A stretch of DNA of 8,208 nt from an uncultured Alphaproteobacteria bacterium (GCA_949296785.1 CASFRQ010000183.1:1-8208); one strand, 5' to 3'; counted from the stretch's first letter, positions 1 to 6,817 are shown. Translations and numbers: made by a program. The notes: generated by a model from the letters alone, not told the origin.

Positions 1-22
1 AAAAAAGGAGGCTTTTCTTTTT
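1..22 (+). terminator. Possible truncated Rho-independent terminator at the window edge
   Basis: The window opens with AAAAAA, then GGAGGC, then a T-rich run (TTTTCTTTTTT). This is what the loop, right arm and U-tract of an intrinsic terminator would look like if the left arm (GCCTCC) lay just before base 1. If so, a plus-strand gene ends shortly left of the window. The left arm is not visible, so this is inference. Confidence 0.3.
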
Positions 23-557
23 TATTTAAATAAATTTTTTATACCGGATAAGTGAAAAAACGGGTTGTGTGGAACTTTTCTTTTTCTGGCGGTAAAGAGA
101 GACTTTATTTTTTATTCATGCCTAAAAAAGTTCTTTCCTCTCGCTTATTTTGTCAGAATGCATGATGTTCACTTTATGAACTGTTCTGGTATCCAAAGAA
201 GATGCCTCTTTTTCTTGAGTTTCCATTAATTGTTTTATGACTTTCCTCTCTGACAATCCTGTTGAATTTTTAAAAACGGAGAGACATTTGTTTTATATAG
301 AAAGATATTATTTCGCATATTGTATTCAAAAAGTGACTTTTGAAAATAATCGGCTGATTTTAAATAGAAAATTTTGGATTATTCCGCCTCGGCGATTGTC
401 AGACTGGCAAAAAAGAAGAAATTTTGATTATTTGCAACTTGCCGGATGAAGTAAAATATTTCGGGTAATTTTGTAAAAGCTTAAAGGGAATCGGTCAGTG
501 CTGTTTTACGGAGAGCCTGGATAATTTGAAAAAGGGTGGTTTATTGATTTATTTTTA

Positions 558-585
558 TCCCGTTTTTCCCTGAACGGGAGTTTTA
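558..585 (+). terminator. Weak terminator-like hairpin
   Basis: TCCCGTT (558-564) pairs perfectly with AACGGGA (573-579) across an 8-base loop and is followed by GTTTTA. The 7-bp stem and short T-run make it a weak plus-strand terminator candidate. No gene is seen immediately upstream. Confidence 0.3.
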
Positions 586-751
586 TCCGGAGCTTTTTTT
601 ACGATACTTTCCGTTTGTTTTTAATAGTGAGAAGGTGTCTAAGGCTTTTTGTTTTGTTAAAAAGTCGGGTGGTTGACATTTTCTCCCTTTGGCAAAGGTT
701 TTTATTTCTTTGTGCGCACTGTTTTATCGTCAAAAACACCTTTTTGCTTTT

Positions 752-771
752 CCTTTTTATGGATAAAAAGG
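752..771. repeat. Perfect 9-bp inverted repeat (dyad)
   Basis: CCTTTTTAT (752-760) and ATAAAAAGG (763-771) are exact reverse complements separated by GG, and TTTTC follows. As RNA it could fold as an 8-bp stem with a TGGA tetraloop and a short U-run, so it may be a terminator. As DNA it could be an operator. No flanking gene decides between these. Confidence 0.45.
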
Positions 772-878
772 TTTTCGGGACAACTGTTTTTTCGGAAACT
801 GTTTATATAACAGCAACAATATTTTCCCCTGTAAGAGAAACGAGAATTTTTTCTCCCGAAGGTAAAGTTTTTATTATC

Positions 879-919
879 AAAAAACGGAAAGAAGCAGTTT
901 TTGCTTTTTCCCGTTTTTT
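879..919. terminator. Bidirectional intrinsic terminator downstream of the secretion-type ATPase gene
   Basis: AAAAAACGG (879-887) pairs with CCGTTTTTT (911-919). Inside, AAGAAGC (889-895) pairs with GCTTTTT (903-909) through one G-T wobble, leaving a 7-base loop and a single A-C mismatch. Both strands end in a T-run (TTTTTTCTTT on plus, TTTTTTG on minus). On the minus strand it lies about 100 bases beyond the stop of the ATPase gene that ends at 1017, so it is the likely end of that transcript. It would also stop any plus-strand transcript from the gene-poor region. Confidence 0.6.
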
Positions 920-990
920 CTTTAAAGTTATAAGCCGCAAATCCTGCTATTAGCTTCTTTTCCAGATGAATGATAAAAACGTGCTTTTTT

Positions 991-1017
991 ACGCGGGTTT
1001 ATCCCCGTCAGTTTTTT
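991..1017 (+). terminator. Second plus-oriented terminator-like hairpin
   Basis: ACGCGGG (991-997) pairs with CCCCGT (1003-1008) with one bulged C and a 5-base loop, followed by CAG and six T (1012-1017). It only makes sense for plus-strand transcription, facing into the 3' end of the minus-strand ATPase gene. The T-run abuts that gene's stop codon. Confidence 0.35.
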
Positions 1018-1997
1018 CAGCTTCTGAACAGTGGTTTGTTAAGGAAGAGTCTTTCTTGTTGAGCTTCAACCAAAGTGTTCAGGTTTATCTGCCCGTCACG
1101 AATAATGGTCCGCATCTGGTCTCCCTGCATGGGATTGGGGTTGGCAAAGGCAAAAAACAGTTCGGGATGCAAGGTTCTTGTGCCTTCCAACCTCTGATAA
1201 ACGGAGCCCAGGATACCGCGCGCCAAAAGGTCGTAAGCCAATTCCTCATTTAATCCGGAGGCGATGGCGTATTTAACGATGGAGTTTAAGCCGTCTTCTA
1301 CGCTGTTGGCGTGAATGGTAGATATAACCAGATGGCCTGAAATGGAGGCGCGCAATACTTGACCGGCTGTGTCCGGCGTTCGTATTTCGCCGACCAGGAT
1401 ATATCGCGGCCTGCTTCTGAGAGCGGATTGCAATGCTTCCCCCCACTGGTTATCAATCGGTTCGGTCTGTTTGCACAATCCGAGCCCTCCCTGTCGGGAA
1501 CGATATACGCCGTCCAAAGGCATTTCCGGCGGGTCTTCAATCGTATAGGCAAAACCACCTTCATCTTCCAAATATTTTTTTAGCAAGCTGGAAGCCGTCG
1601 TCGTTTTCCCCATGCCCGTCGGCCCTCCGAATAAAATCAAGCCGGAAGCATTTTTAAGGGAAATCAGATAGTTCGTTAGGTACTCCGGAAAACCCAACTG
1701 ACGGATATCCGGCGTTTTTTGCGGCATCCGACGCGCCGAGTAGTGAATTCCCGTTAAGGTCATAATGCGTTCCACACGGTAAATAGACCCTTTGTAAAAT
1801 AAAGAATAGCTGGAGTTTTTTGTGTATGCTTCCTGTAAAGCTTTGTGAAAGTCTTTTAAATCAACGGGGTTGATTGTTTTTAATCCCCATCGGGATTCTC
1901 TGTCATGGATGTACGCTACTTTTTCCGGCGTCAGGTAAATGTCCGAAAAGGGGATTTGGTCCAGGGTTTTTCCTTCTCCGGCTTGTTTTTCCATCAT
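1017..1997 (-). CDS. VirB11/PilT/DotB-superfamily secretion ATPase, orphan
   Basis: A 326-residue ATPase of the GspE/PilT/VirB11 superfamily, which forms cytoplasmic hexamers at the inner membrane and powers type II/IV secretion, conjugation or pilus movement. Visible motifs: Walker A GPTGMGKT (125-132), an Asp-box-like TIEDPPE (152-158), a Walker B-type segment YILVGEIR (199-206), and the His box STIHANS (226-232). The N-terminal 110 residues match the PAS-like N-domain position of this superfamily. There is no tetracysteine motif, unlike GspE. The overall look is closest to DotB/TraJ-type type IVB ATPases, but PilT-like retraction ATPases are an alternative, so no symbol is given. The start is the first of tandem ATGs at 1997, preceded by AGAGGA about six bases away. 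It has no secretion, conjugation or pilus partner here: priA lies upstream on the same strand and a gene-poor region downstream. Confidence 0.92.
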   Translation of the reverse strand: MMEKQAGEGKTLDQIPFSDIYLTPEKVAYIHDRESRWGLKTINPVDLKDFHKALQEAYTKNSSYSLFYKGSIYRVERIMTLTGIHYSARRMPQKTPDIRQLGFPEYLTNYLISLKNASGLILFGGPTGMGKTTTASSLLKKYLEDEGGFAYTIEDPPEMPLDGVYRSRQGGLGLCKQTEPIDNQWGEALQSALRSRPRYILVGEIRTPDTAGQVLRASISGHLVISTIHANSVEDGLNSIVKYAIASGLNEELAYDLLARGILGSVYQRLEGTRTLHPELFFAFANPNPMQGDQMRTIIRDGQINLNTLVEAQQERLFLNKPLFRS

Positions 1998-2265
1998 TGT
2001 TTCCTCTGCTTTTTATTTTTATCCTTTCTGTTGTTAAGATAAAGAAAAAAACCGGAAAAAGGAAGCCTTTTTTGCCAAAAACTTTTTTTGTTTTATTCCA
2101 CTTGGTAAAGGGAAATATTCTCTTGCATTTTTATTGGAACAGTTGGCCTCTTTTATAAAGGAAATTCTTGTTTTTAATAATGAAAAGCACCTTGCCGAAA
2201 AAATGATTTCGTAAAAGGGAAAACACCGGTGTAAGCATCCGATTACTTTTGAGTGTACTGACGAT
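1998..2265. other. Spacer between priA and the ATPase gene
   Basis: A 268-base AT-rich gap between two minus-strand genes, with no coding region seen. It contains a perfect 10-bp palindrome ACACCGGTGT (2223-2232), just past the priA stop, and the A/T-rich hairpin at 2056-2072. No clear minus-strand promoter for the ATPase gene could be picked out, although its ribosome binding site is good. Confidence 0.5.
2056..2072 (-). terminator. Possible terminator between priA and the ATPase gene
   Basis: AAAAAGG (2056-2062) pairs with CCTTTTT (2066-2072) around a 3-base loop. On the minus strand, the direction of priA transcription, a second T-run (TTTTTTT) follows CCGG. The stem is mostly A-T, so this is weak; it could end priA transcription before the ATPase gene. 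Confidence 0.3.
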
Positions 2266-4245
2266 TTAAAGGAAATTATACGGGTCTATGTCTATTTTCA
2301 CATGAACAGAAGCGGGTAGGGAAGCCATTTGTATCCATTTTTTTAAAAATGCCTGCGTGTTAAACCCTTTTTCCGTTTTAACCAAGAAACGGTAACGGTA
2401 ATTTTTTTTAAGAAGGAAAAGAGGAGCCTGTGCCGGACCAAGAACTTCCAGCCCTTCAAAATCCGGAATGCAGCGAGCGAGTTTTTGCGCCGCCTGCTCT
2501 ACATTTTCCCTTTTTTTCCCGCTGAGAATAACGCCGGCTAATCGTCCGAACGGAGGCATGTGCAAAAAACGGCGTATTTTCATTTCTTCTTGTAGAAATT
2601 CGGAAATGTTCCCGTTTTTCATGGCTTTTAAAACCGGCGCGTCCGGCGAAAAAGTCTGAAGGAAAGCCCTTCCCTTTTTTTGTTCTCGGCCGGCGCGGCC
2701 TATTACTTGAGACAAAAGTTGAAAACTCCGTTCTCCCGCCCGAAGGTCTCCGCCGGCCAACCCCAAATCGGCGTCAATAATTCCGACGAGAGTCAGATTT
2801 GGAAAATGGTGGCCTTTTGCCAACATTTGCGTACCGACGAGAATGTCTATTTTCCCTTGGTTCAGTTTATCCACAATCTCGGAAAATTCTTTTAAAGTAG
2901 TGACGGTATCGCTGGTTATGGTTTCTATCCGGGCGTCCGGGAAAAGAAGGCGGGCTTCTTCGGCGACTCTTTCCACGCCGGGGCCGCAGGAAATTAAGCT
3001 GTCTTTTTCCCCGCAGGAAGGACAAATATCCGGTCGTTTTATGGTATAACCGCAGTAATGGCACTGGAGAATGTTTTCCTTCCTGTGTTCTACCAAAGCG
3101 CAGGAACAGTGGGGACATTGGATTTTTTCGCCGCAAGCTTTGCAAAGGACAAGCGGCGCGTATCCCCGCCGGTTTAGAAACAGAAGAGCTTGTTCTTTTT
3201 GCGCAAGCGTCTGACGAACGGCTTCAGCCAAAGGTTCGGATATCCATTTGTTTTGGCTTGATTTGAGAGGATGTTCCTTACGCATATCAATAAAGTCAAT
3301 CTCGGGCATTTGAGCGTGAGCATACCTTTCGGGCAGAAGAAAGAGATCGTATTTTCCTTCCGTTACCTGAGCATATGTTTCCAAAGAAGGGGTAGCTGTG
3401 GAAAGCAGGAGCGGAATGTTTTCTATTTTTGCCCTGACGACGGCCATGTCCCTCGCCTGATACAGGATGCTTTCCTCCTGTTTATAGGAAGAATCGTGTT
3501 CCTCGTCAACGATAATCAGTCCCAGATCACAAAAAGGAAGGAAAAGAGCCGACCGGGCGCCGATAACAACTTTTGCTTTTTTTGATCGGACGGCCTGCCA
3601 AGTGTCTCTTTTTTGTTTGGCCGTCATGCCGGAATGCCAATAAGCCGGTGCCGTACCGAACCTTTTTTCAAACCGTTCCCTCCATTGGGAGGTCAAGTTG
3701 ATTTCCGGTACTAAAACAAGAGCCTGCTTTTCTTCTCTGATGATTTTGGCAATCAGTTCAAAATAAACTTCCGTTTTACCGGAACCTGTCACACCTTGCA
3801 GCAAGGCGACATAAAATTTATCTTGGATTTTTTCCGACAAAGCATTGACGATTTCCTTTTGCGCTTGAGAAAAGCAAACAGGATTGAAGTCTGGATTTGG
3901 GGTTTGAAAAACTAAAGGTGATTTGCTGATTTTGAGAAGATCTTCATTTCCAAAAAACATTTTTAAAATAGAACCCGCCGGGACACAATTGTACCTGGCG
4001 ACCCAGTCTATGAATTTTAACTCTTCTTCTTTCAAAGGGGGAACGGGCAGGACTTCTTCAATTTCTTTCAAACACTTGCCGGAAAAAGGAGTCGCCGATT
4101 CTTTATGCCAGACAACACCCGTTTTAACCAGTTTTCCGAAAGGGGCCCGGACAAAAGTTCCCGGCGATAACGCCTCCGTGCTTTCATAATCAAAGCATTC
4201 AAGAGGGGAGGGAAAAAGGACCGAGATTTTTTGTTTTTGCGCCAT
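2266..4245 (-). CDS. priA: Primosomal replication restart helicase PriA (N')
   Basis: PriA recognises stalled or collapsed forks and reloads the replicative helicase; it is a 3'-5' superfamily 2 DNA helicase. From the ATG at 4245 it has 659 residues. In order: an N-terminal 3'-end-binding domain (about 1-100, ISVLFPSPL...GVVW), Walker A GVTGSGKT (151-158), DEEH box (247-250), and four CxxC pairs (Cys368/371, 377/380, 395/398, 408/411) that bind two zincs. The C-terminal helicase lobe follows, with GTQMLAKGHHFP (471-482) and GRAGR (516-520), then the PriA-specific C-terminal domain. All key residues are present. It is shorter than the E. coli protein (about 730 residues) but complete at both ends. 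An ATG at 4260 would add MLFLP; I prefer 4245 because the longer start lies in the promoter zone and adds an atypical hydrophobic leader. Neither start has a clear Shine-Dalgarno. It is divergent from xerC. Confidence 0.97.
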   Translation of the reverse strand: MAQKQKISVLFPSPLECFDYESTEALSPGTFVRAPFGKLVKTGVVWHKESATPFSGKCLKEIEEVLPVPPLKEEELKFIDWVARYNCVPAGSILKMFFGNEDLLKISKSPLVFQTPNPDFNPVCFSQAQKEIVNALSEKIQDKFYVALLQGVTGSGKTEVYFELIAKIIREEKQALVLVPEINLTSQWRERFEKRFGTAPAYWHSGMTAKQKRDTWQAVRSKKAKVVIGARSALFLPFCDLGLIIVDEEHDSSYKQEESILYQARDMAVVRAKIENIPLLLSTATPSLETYAQVTEGKYDLFLLPERYAHAQMPEIDFIDMRKEHPLKSSQNKWISEPLAEAVRQTLAQKEQALLFLNRRGYAPLVLCKACGEKIQCPHCSCALVEHRKENILQCHYCGYTIKRPDICPSCGEKDSLISCGPGVERVAEEARLLFPDARIETITSDTVTTLKEFSEIVDKLNQGKIDILVGTQMLAKGHHFPNLTLVGIIDADLGLAGGDLRAGERSFQLLSQVIGRAGREQKKGRAFLQTFSPDAPVLKAMKNGNISEFLQEEMKIRRFLHMPPFGRLAGVILSGKKRENVEQAAQKLARCIPDFEGLEVLGPAQAPLFLLKKNYRYRFLVKTEKGFNTQAFLKKWIQMASLPASVHVKIDIDPYNFL

Positions 4246-4265
4246 CGGTAAAAAAAGCATATAAT
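4237..4265 (+). promoter_or_regulatory. Promoter of xerC
   Basis: A perfect -10 TATAAT (4260-4265) lies 17 bases downstream of TTGCGC (4237-4242, three of six consensus positions). Transcription would start near 4272, about 20 bases before the xerC ATG. The -35 half lies within the first codons of the divergent priA gene, so the two genes' 5' ends overlap. The reverse strand also carries TATTAT (4261-4266), a possible -10 for priA that would give a nearly leaderless mRNA if translation starts at 4245. Confidence 0.5.
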
Positions 4266-4291
4266 AGTTAAAAATAAGATTAGGAAGTACT

Positions 4292-5254
4292 ATGGATAAC
4301 TATAAGGATTTAGGAAATTTTCTTCAACCCTCTTTGTTGAAAATCGTTCAACGTTGGCTTGACTGGCTGGCATTTGAAAAGCGTTTTTCCTCTTTGACCG
4401 TCTTGAATTATGAAAAAGACATGAAAGCTTTTTTTTGTTTTCTTTTTCGTTCTCTTAACCATCCGGTGGGGGAGAAGGATTTGAAAGAAATGTCGGTAAC
4501 GGATTTTCGTTCCTTTTTGGCCGATCAGAATCAAAAGGAACTGGCCCGTTCGTCCATTGTGCGGCATTTATCGGCGATACGCAATTTTTTTAAATGGATG
4601 AGAAAAAATAAACTGCTGGAAAATTACGCGTTGGACAGCGTCCGGTCGGCACGTCCGCCTCGCCTTCTTCCAAAGCCTTTGGAACAACAAGACACTTTGC
4701 GATTGTTAGAGGCGGCGACAAAAGCTCCGAAAAAAAAATGGATAGGTTTGCGGGACGCCGCTTTGTTGACATTGTTATACGGATGCGGCTTGCGAATCAG
4801 TGAAGCTTTGAGCTTAAATCAGAAGGATTTTTCTTCGTCTGTCAAAGCGTTAAAAATCACCGGCAAAGGAAATAAGCAAAGAATTGTTCCCGTTCTTCCC
4901 GTTGTGTCGGAGGCAATGCGGAAATATATTAAAAAACTTCCGTTTGCGTTAGGCGGAGAAGATCCTCTTTTTGTCGGAGCAAGAGGAGAACGGTTGAATC
5001 CCGGCGTTGTCCAACGCCAGGTACGGAATTTAAGGCGCAGCCTTAATTTAAAAGAAACCGTGACGCCGCATGCCTTGCGGCACAGTTTTGCCACAGATCT
5101 TTTGGAGGCGGGCGGCGATTTGAGAAGTGTTCAGGAACTTTTGGGTCATAACTCCCTATCCTCAACACAAAGGTACACCGAACTGGATCGCGTCCATTTA
5201 CAGGATGTTTATGAACATGCGCACCCTCGCGCTCGGTTGCGCAGCGGAAAGTAA
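4292..5254 (+). CDS. xerC: Site-specific tyrosine recombinase XerC
   Basis: XerC acts with XerD at the chromosomal dif site to resolve chromosome dimers. The 320-residue protein has the N-terminal SAM-like core-binding domain (about 15-105) and a catalytic domain (about 130-310). The full catalytic set is visible: Arg168 (GCGLRISEAL), Lys192 (TGKGNKQR), His260 and Arg263 (PHALRHSFATDLL), His286 (LLGHNSLS) and the nucleophile Tyr295 (STQRYTELD). The ending VYEHAHPRAR resembles alphaproteobacterial XerC more than XerD, which supports the symbol; a phylogeny would settle it. The start has AGGA five bases upstream and a TATAAT promoter. A divergent priA/xerC arrangement suggests a housekeeping copy rather than a phage or integron integrase, and no attachment-site repeats or mobile genes flank it. 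Confidence 0.93.
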   Translation: MDNYKDLGNFLQPSLLKIVQRWLDWLAFEKRFSSLTVLNYEKDMKAFFCFLFRSLNHPVGEKDLKEMSVTDFRSFLADQNQKELARSSIVRHLSAIRNFFKWMRKNKLLENYALDSVRSARPPRLLPKPLEQQDTLRLLEAATKAPKKKWIGLRDAALLTLLYGCGLRISEALSLNQKDFSSSVKALKITGKGNKQRIVPVLPVVSEAMRKYIKKLPFALGGEDPLFVGARGERLNPGVVQRQVRNLRRSLNLKETVTPHALRHSFATDLLEAGGDLRSVQELLGHNSLSSTQRYTELDRVHLQDVYEHAHPRARLRSGK

Positions 5255-5473
5255 TCTGTTCTTTCGCTTTATCGTAAGTTCTGATGTTCTTCTTTGCTTT
5301 TAAAAAAAATTTGTTGAGCGGCAAACGGTAAAATGCTTCGTAAAACCGATACTGCCGTTTCAGAATCTCTATCCGACGGGAGAAGGGGAGAAAAGAATGA
5401 TAAATAAAGAAGCGACAAGAACATCGTCCGGCAATCCTATTTTATGACGGGAGTCGTCTTTAGCCCGGAATCC

Positions 5474-5530
5474 AAATCCGGCAGGCGAAAAGTTTCCCCT
5501 GAGGTTAAAAGGGACGGATTTTTGTTTCTT
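5474..5530 (+). terminator. Possible terminator of xerC or of a small RNA
   Basis: AAATCCG (5474-5480) pairs with CGGATTT (5515-5521), enclosing a smaller TCCC/GGGA stem (5495-5498 and 5511-5514), and is followed by TTGTTTCTTT. The enclosed sequence is long for a classic terminator. It is the first T-tailed hairpin after the xerC stop, 220 bases downstream. Confidence 0.35.
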
Positions 5531-5663
5531 TGATAAATCAGAATCAAAAAGAGTCGGTATTGTTTTCTTCTCTGCGGAAATATCAGGTGATTTTAATCCT
5601 TATGCGGACGGACATATTGTGTTCCGGCGGTTCTTTAATTTCTTTTGATAAGGGAAGATAAGC

Positions 5664-5680
5664 TCTCAACAGTGTTGAGA
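5664..5680. repeat. Perfect 17-bp palindrome
   Basis: TCTCAACA (5664-5671) and TGTTGAGA (5673-5680) are exact reverse complements around a single G. Flanking GGAAG (5653-5657) and CTTCC (5684-5688) can extend it as an outer stem with an internal loop. It is either a dimeric repressor operator or an RNA hairpin; no T-run follows, so it is not a terminator. No promoter or gene start is recognisable next to it. Confidence 0.5.
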
Positions 5681-5816
5681 CAAGCTTCCGGAAAGACTTG
5701 GAGAGATGATTACCGACCGGAAATATGTTAAAAATATTTCTATTTATGTATGAGTGAGATGGGAAATTTTCACTGACATATCTTCTGAAAACAGGTGGAT
5801 ATATTTTGTCGTTTGA

Positions 5817-5842
5817 TGAAAAATCCCCCTTTCAGGGGATTT
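5817..5842 (-). terminator. Intrinsic terminator of the trcR-gapR transcript
   Basis: On the minus strand, AAATCCCC pairs perfectly with GGGGATTT (8 bp, plus-strand arms 5821-5828 and 5835-5842) around a 6-base loop and runs into TTTTTC. It lies about 90 bases past the gapR stop in the right orientation. Confidence 0.6.
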
Positions 5843-5931
5843 ATAGGTCGGAAGTTTCGTATCTTTATTCCAATGACATATTTTTCCTTTGTTTCCCGCA
5901 GAAGATTTTATGCCTCAGAGGTTTCGTCTTT

Positions 5932-6195
5932 TTATTCCATGCCCAGGGCATTTTTATAGGAATCCGTCAAAAACTCAATTTCAGCCCTGTCCGCGGGGTT
6001 CATTTTGCGTAACCTTAAAATTTGGCGCATGACTTTGGGGTCATATCCGTTCCCTTTTGCTTCGGCAAAAATTTCCCGGATATCGTCGGCAATGGCCTTT
6101 TTCTCCTCTTCCAACCGTTCAATCCTCTCAAAATAGGAAACAAGTCGGGAAGCGTCAATGGAGGGCGTCAGGGAAGCGTTTGATTCATCACTCAT
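5932..6195 (-). CDS. gapR: GapR nucleoid-associated protein (DUF2312/UPF0335)
   Basis: GapR is a small alphaproteobacterial chromosome-structuring protein. In Caulobacter it encircles overtwisted, AT-rich DNA ahead of replication and transcription and assists topoisomerases. This 87-residue protein matches the family along its length: after a short variable N-terminus, the helix DASRLVSYFERIERLEEEKK (14-33) leads into IADDIREIFAEAKGNGYD (35-52), then MRQILRLRKM (56-65) and the C-terminal helix ending in ALGME. The charged helices form the coiled-coil multimer that binds DNA in this family. The start is supported by AGGAT eight bases upstream. It follows trcR on the same strand by about 70 bases with no T-tailed hairpin between (only a 5-bp hairpin at 6243-6260), so co-transcription is likely. 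Confidence 0.95.
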   Translation of the reverse strand: MSDESNASLTPSIDASRLVSYFERIERLEEEKKAIADDIREIFAEAKGNGYDPKVMRQILRLRKMNPADRAEIEFLTDSYKNALGME

Positions 6196-6265
6196 TTTCT
6201 TATCCTGTTTTAATGTTTTTAATTCTTGTTTTTCTTAAATTCGGAAGAGTATGTCCTTCCTTTGA

Positions 6266-6817
6266 TTAAGCCTCTTTTTTTTCTTCAGTTTTCGTTTCGG
6301 CCTGCGGCATTTCGGGATGGTGAACGGCGGCCGCCAGAGCCTGTTGCAAAGCTGCCTCGGTACATAAACCGAGCATGCGCGGGTCCATCGGGCTCATTTC
6401 TTTAATGTTTTCCCGGATGGCGGTAATAGTTACTTTTGTCGTTCCGGCGAGCTTGATAATCTGAGCATCGCTGAGCTCCGGATATTTGATAATCAACCAG
6501 GCGATGGCATTTTTTTTGTCCTGTCGTTTTGCCATGGAGGTATAGGCTTTCCCTTTTTTCTTAACGGGAATATCGGGACGTTTTGTCAGTTGGAGAACGG
6601 CGTTTTCATCCTTTTCACAGCGGGCGATTTCCTCTTTAGTCAATTGGCCGCCGGCCACCGGGTCAAGCCCCATAATGTTGGAAGCGACATCTCCATCGGC
6701 GATAGCCTGGATTTCCAAGAGGTGAACACCGCAAAAATCGGCAATTTGCTTAAATGTGAGTGTTGTGTTTTCAACCAGCCAGACGGCTGTCGCTTTGGGC
6801 ATTAACGGCAAAGTCAT
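6266..6817 (-). CDS. trcR: TrcR-type cell-cycle regulator (DUF1013)
   Basis: A 183-residue member of the DUF1013 family, annotated as the cell-cycle transcriptional regulator TrcR and nearly confined to Alphaproteobacteria. The start MTLPLMPKATAVWLVENT and the segment LTFKQIADFCGVHLLEIQAI (20-39) are family hallmarks and look like a helix-turn-helix. DGDVASNIMGLDPVAGGQLT (41-60) is another conserved block. A second helix-turn-helix-like segment is YPELSDAQIIKLAGTTKVTI (112-131). The C-terminus is a Glu/Lys-rich tail. I chose the ATG at 6817 over the in-frame TTG at 6826: it begins at the conserved MTLPLMPK and has AGG ten bases upstream, while the TTG has no room for a ribosome binding site. 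Its promoter region is shared with the divergent outer-membrane gene, and gapR follows in the same direction. Molecular function is known only by family. Confidence 0.93.
   Translation of the reverse strand: MTLPLMPKATAVWLVENTTLTFKQIADFCGVHLLEIQAIADGDVASNIMGLDPVAGGQLTKEEIARCEKDENAVLQLTKRPDIPVKKKGKAYTSMAKRQDKKNAIAWLIIKYPELSDAQIIKLAGTTKVTITAIRENIKEMSPMDPRMLGLCTEAALQQALAAAVHHPEMPQAETKTEEKKEA

Larger units (their letters stand above)
23..878. other. Gene-poor T-rich spacer
   Basis: No coding region is convincing in this stretch. The plus strand is strongly T-rich and the minus strand is broken by frequent stops. Two plus-strand open frames exist (237-449 and 615-953). Neither has a ribosome binding site, and the second translates to a Phe/Leu/Lys-rich string expected from T-rich DNA. 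What it does hold is secondary structure: an AT palindrome at 21-34, a 7-bp hairpin at 558-579, a 9-bp dyad at 752-771, and short hairpins at 799-813 and 842-855. It may be decayed gene remnants or an untranslated RNA region; I cannot tell which. Confidence 0.6.
5255..5931. other. Structured spacer between xerC and gapR
   Basis: 677 bases with no convincing gene between the convergent ends of xerC and gapR. Contents, left to right: AAACGG/CCGTTT inverted arms (5323-5328 and 5355-5360); two tiny plus-strand frames of 16 and 29 codons overlapping as ATGA (5397-5447, 5444-5533), the first with GGGGAG six bases upstream; a long hairpin ending in a T-rich run (5474-5530); a perfect 17-bp palindrome (5664-5680); a 15-codon frame (5706-5753); and the gapR terminator (5817-5842). 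The 5390-5720 part looks less T-rich than the spacer at the left end, which could suit a small RNA or a degraded gene. Confidence 0.55.

Noticed and set aside
300..330. Possible XerCD dif site (TTTCGCATA-like arm)
   Set aside because: The left arm resembles a XerC half-site, but no TTATGTTAA-like XerD arm follows at 6-base spacing.
237..449. 70-codon plus-strand open frame
   Set aside because: There is no Shine-Dalgarno, no recognisable family, and it lies in T-rich DNA beside other chance frames. The composition is not absurd, so conservation could revive it, but nothing here supports it.
615..953. 112-codon plus-strand open frame
   Set aside because: The product is a Phe/Leu/Lys-rich string from T-rich DNA. 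The frame runs through the dyad at 752-771 and the terminator at 879-919, and no ribosome binding site precedes it.
4292..5254. Integrase of a mobile element or integron
   Set aside because: There are no flanking direct repeats, tRNA target, cargo or mobility genes. The location beside priA and the C-terminus fit chromosomal XerC.
5806..6012. 68-codon plus-strand frame overlapping the 3' end of gapR
   Set aside because: It is antisense to gapR, runs across the gapR terminator and has no recognisable domain, so it is a chance frame.
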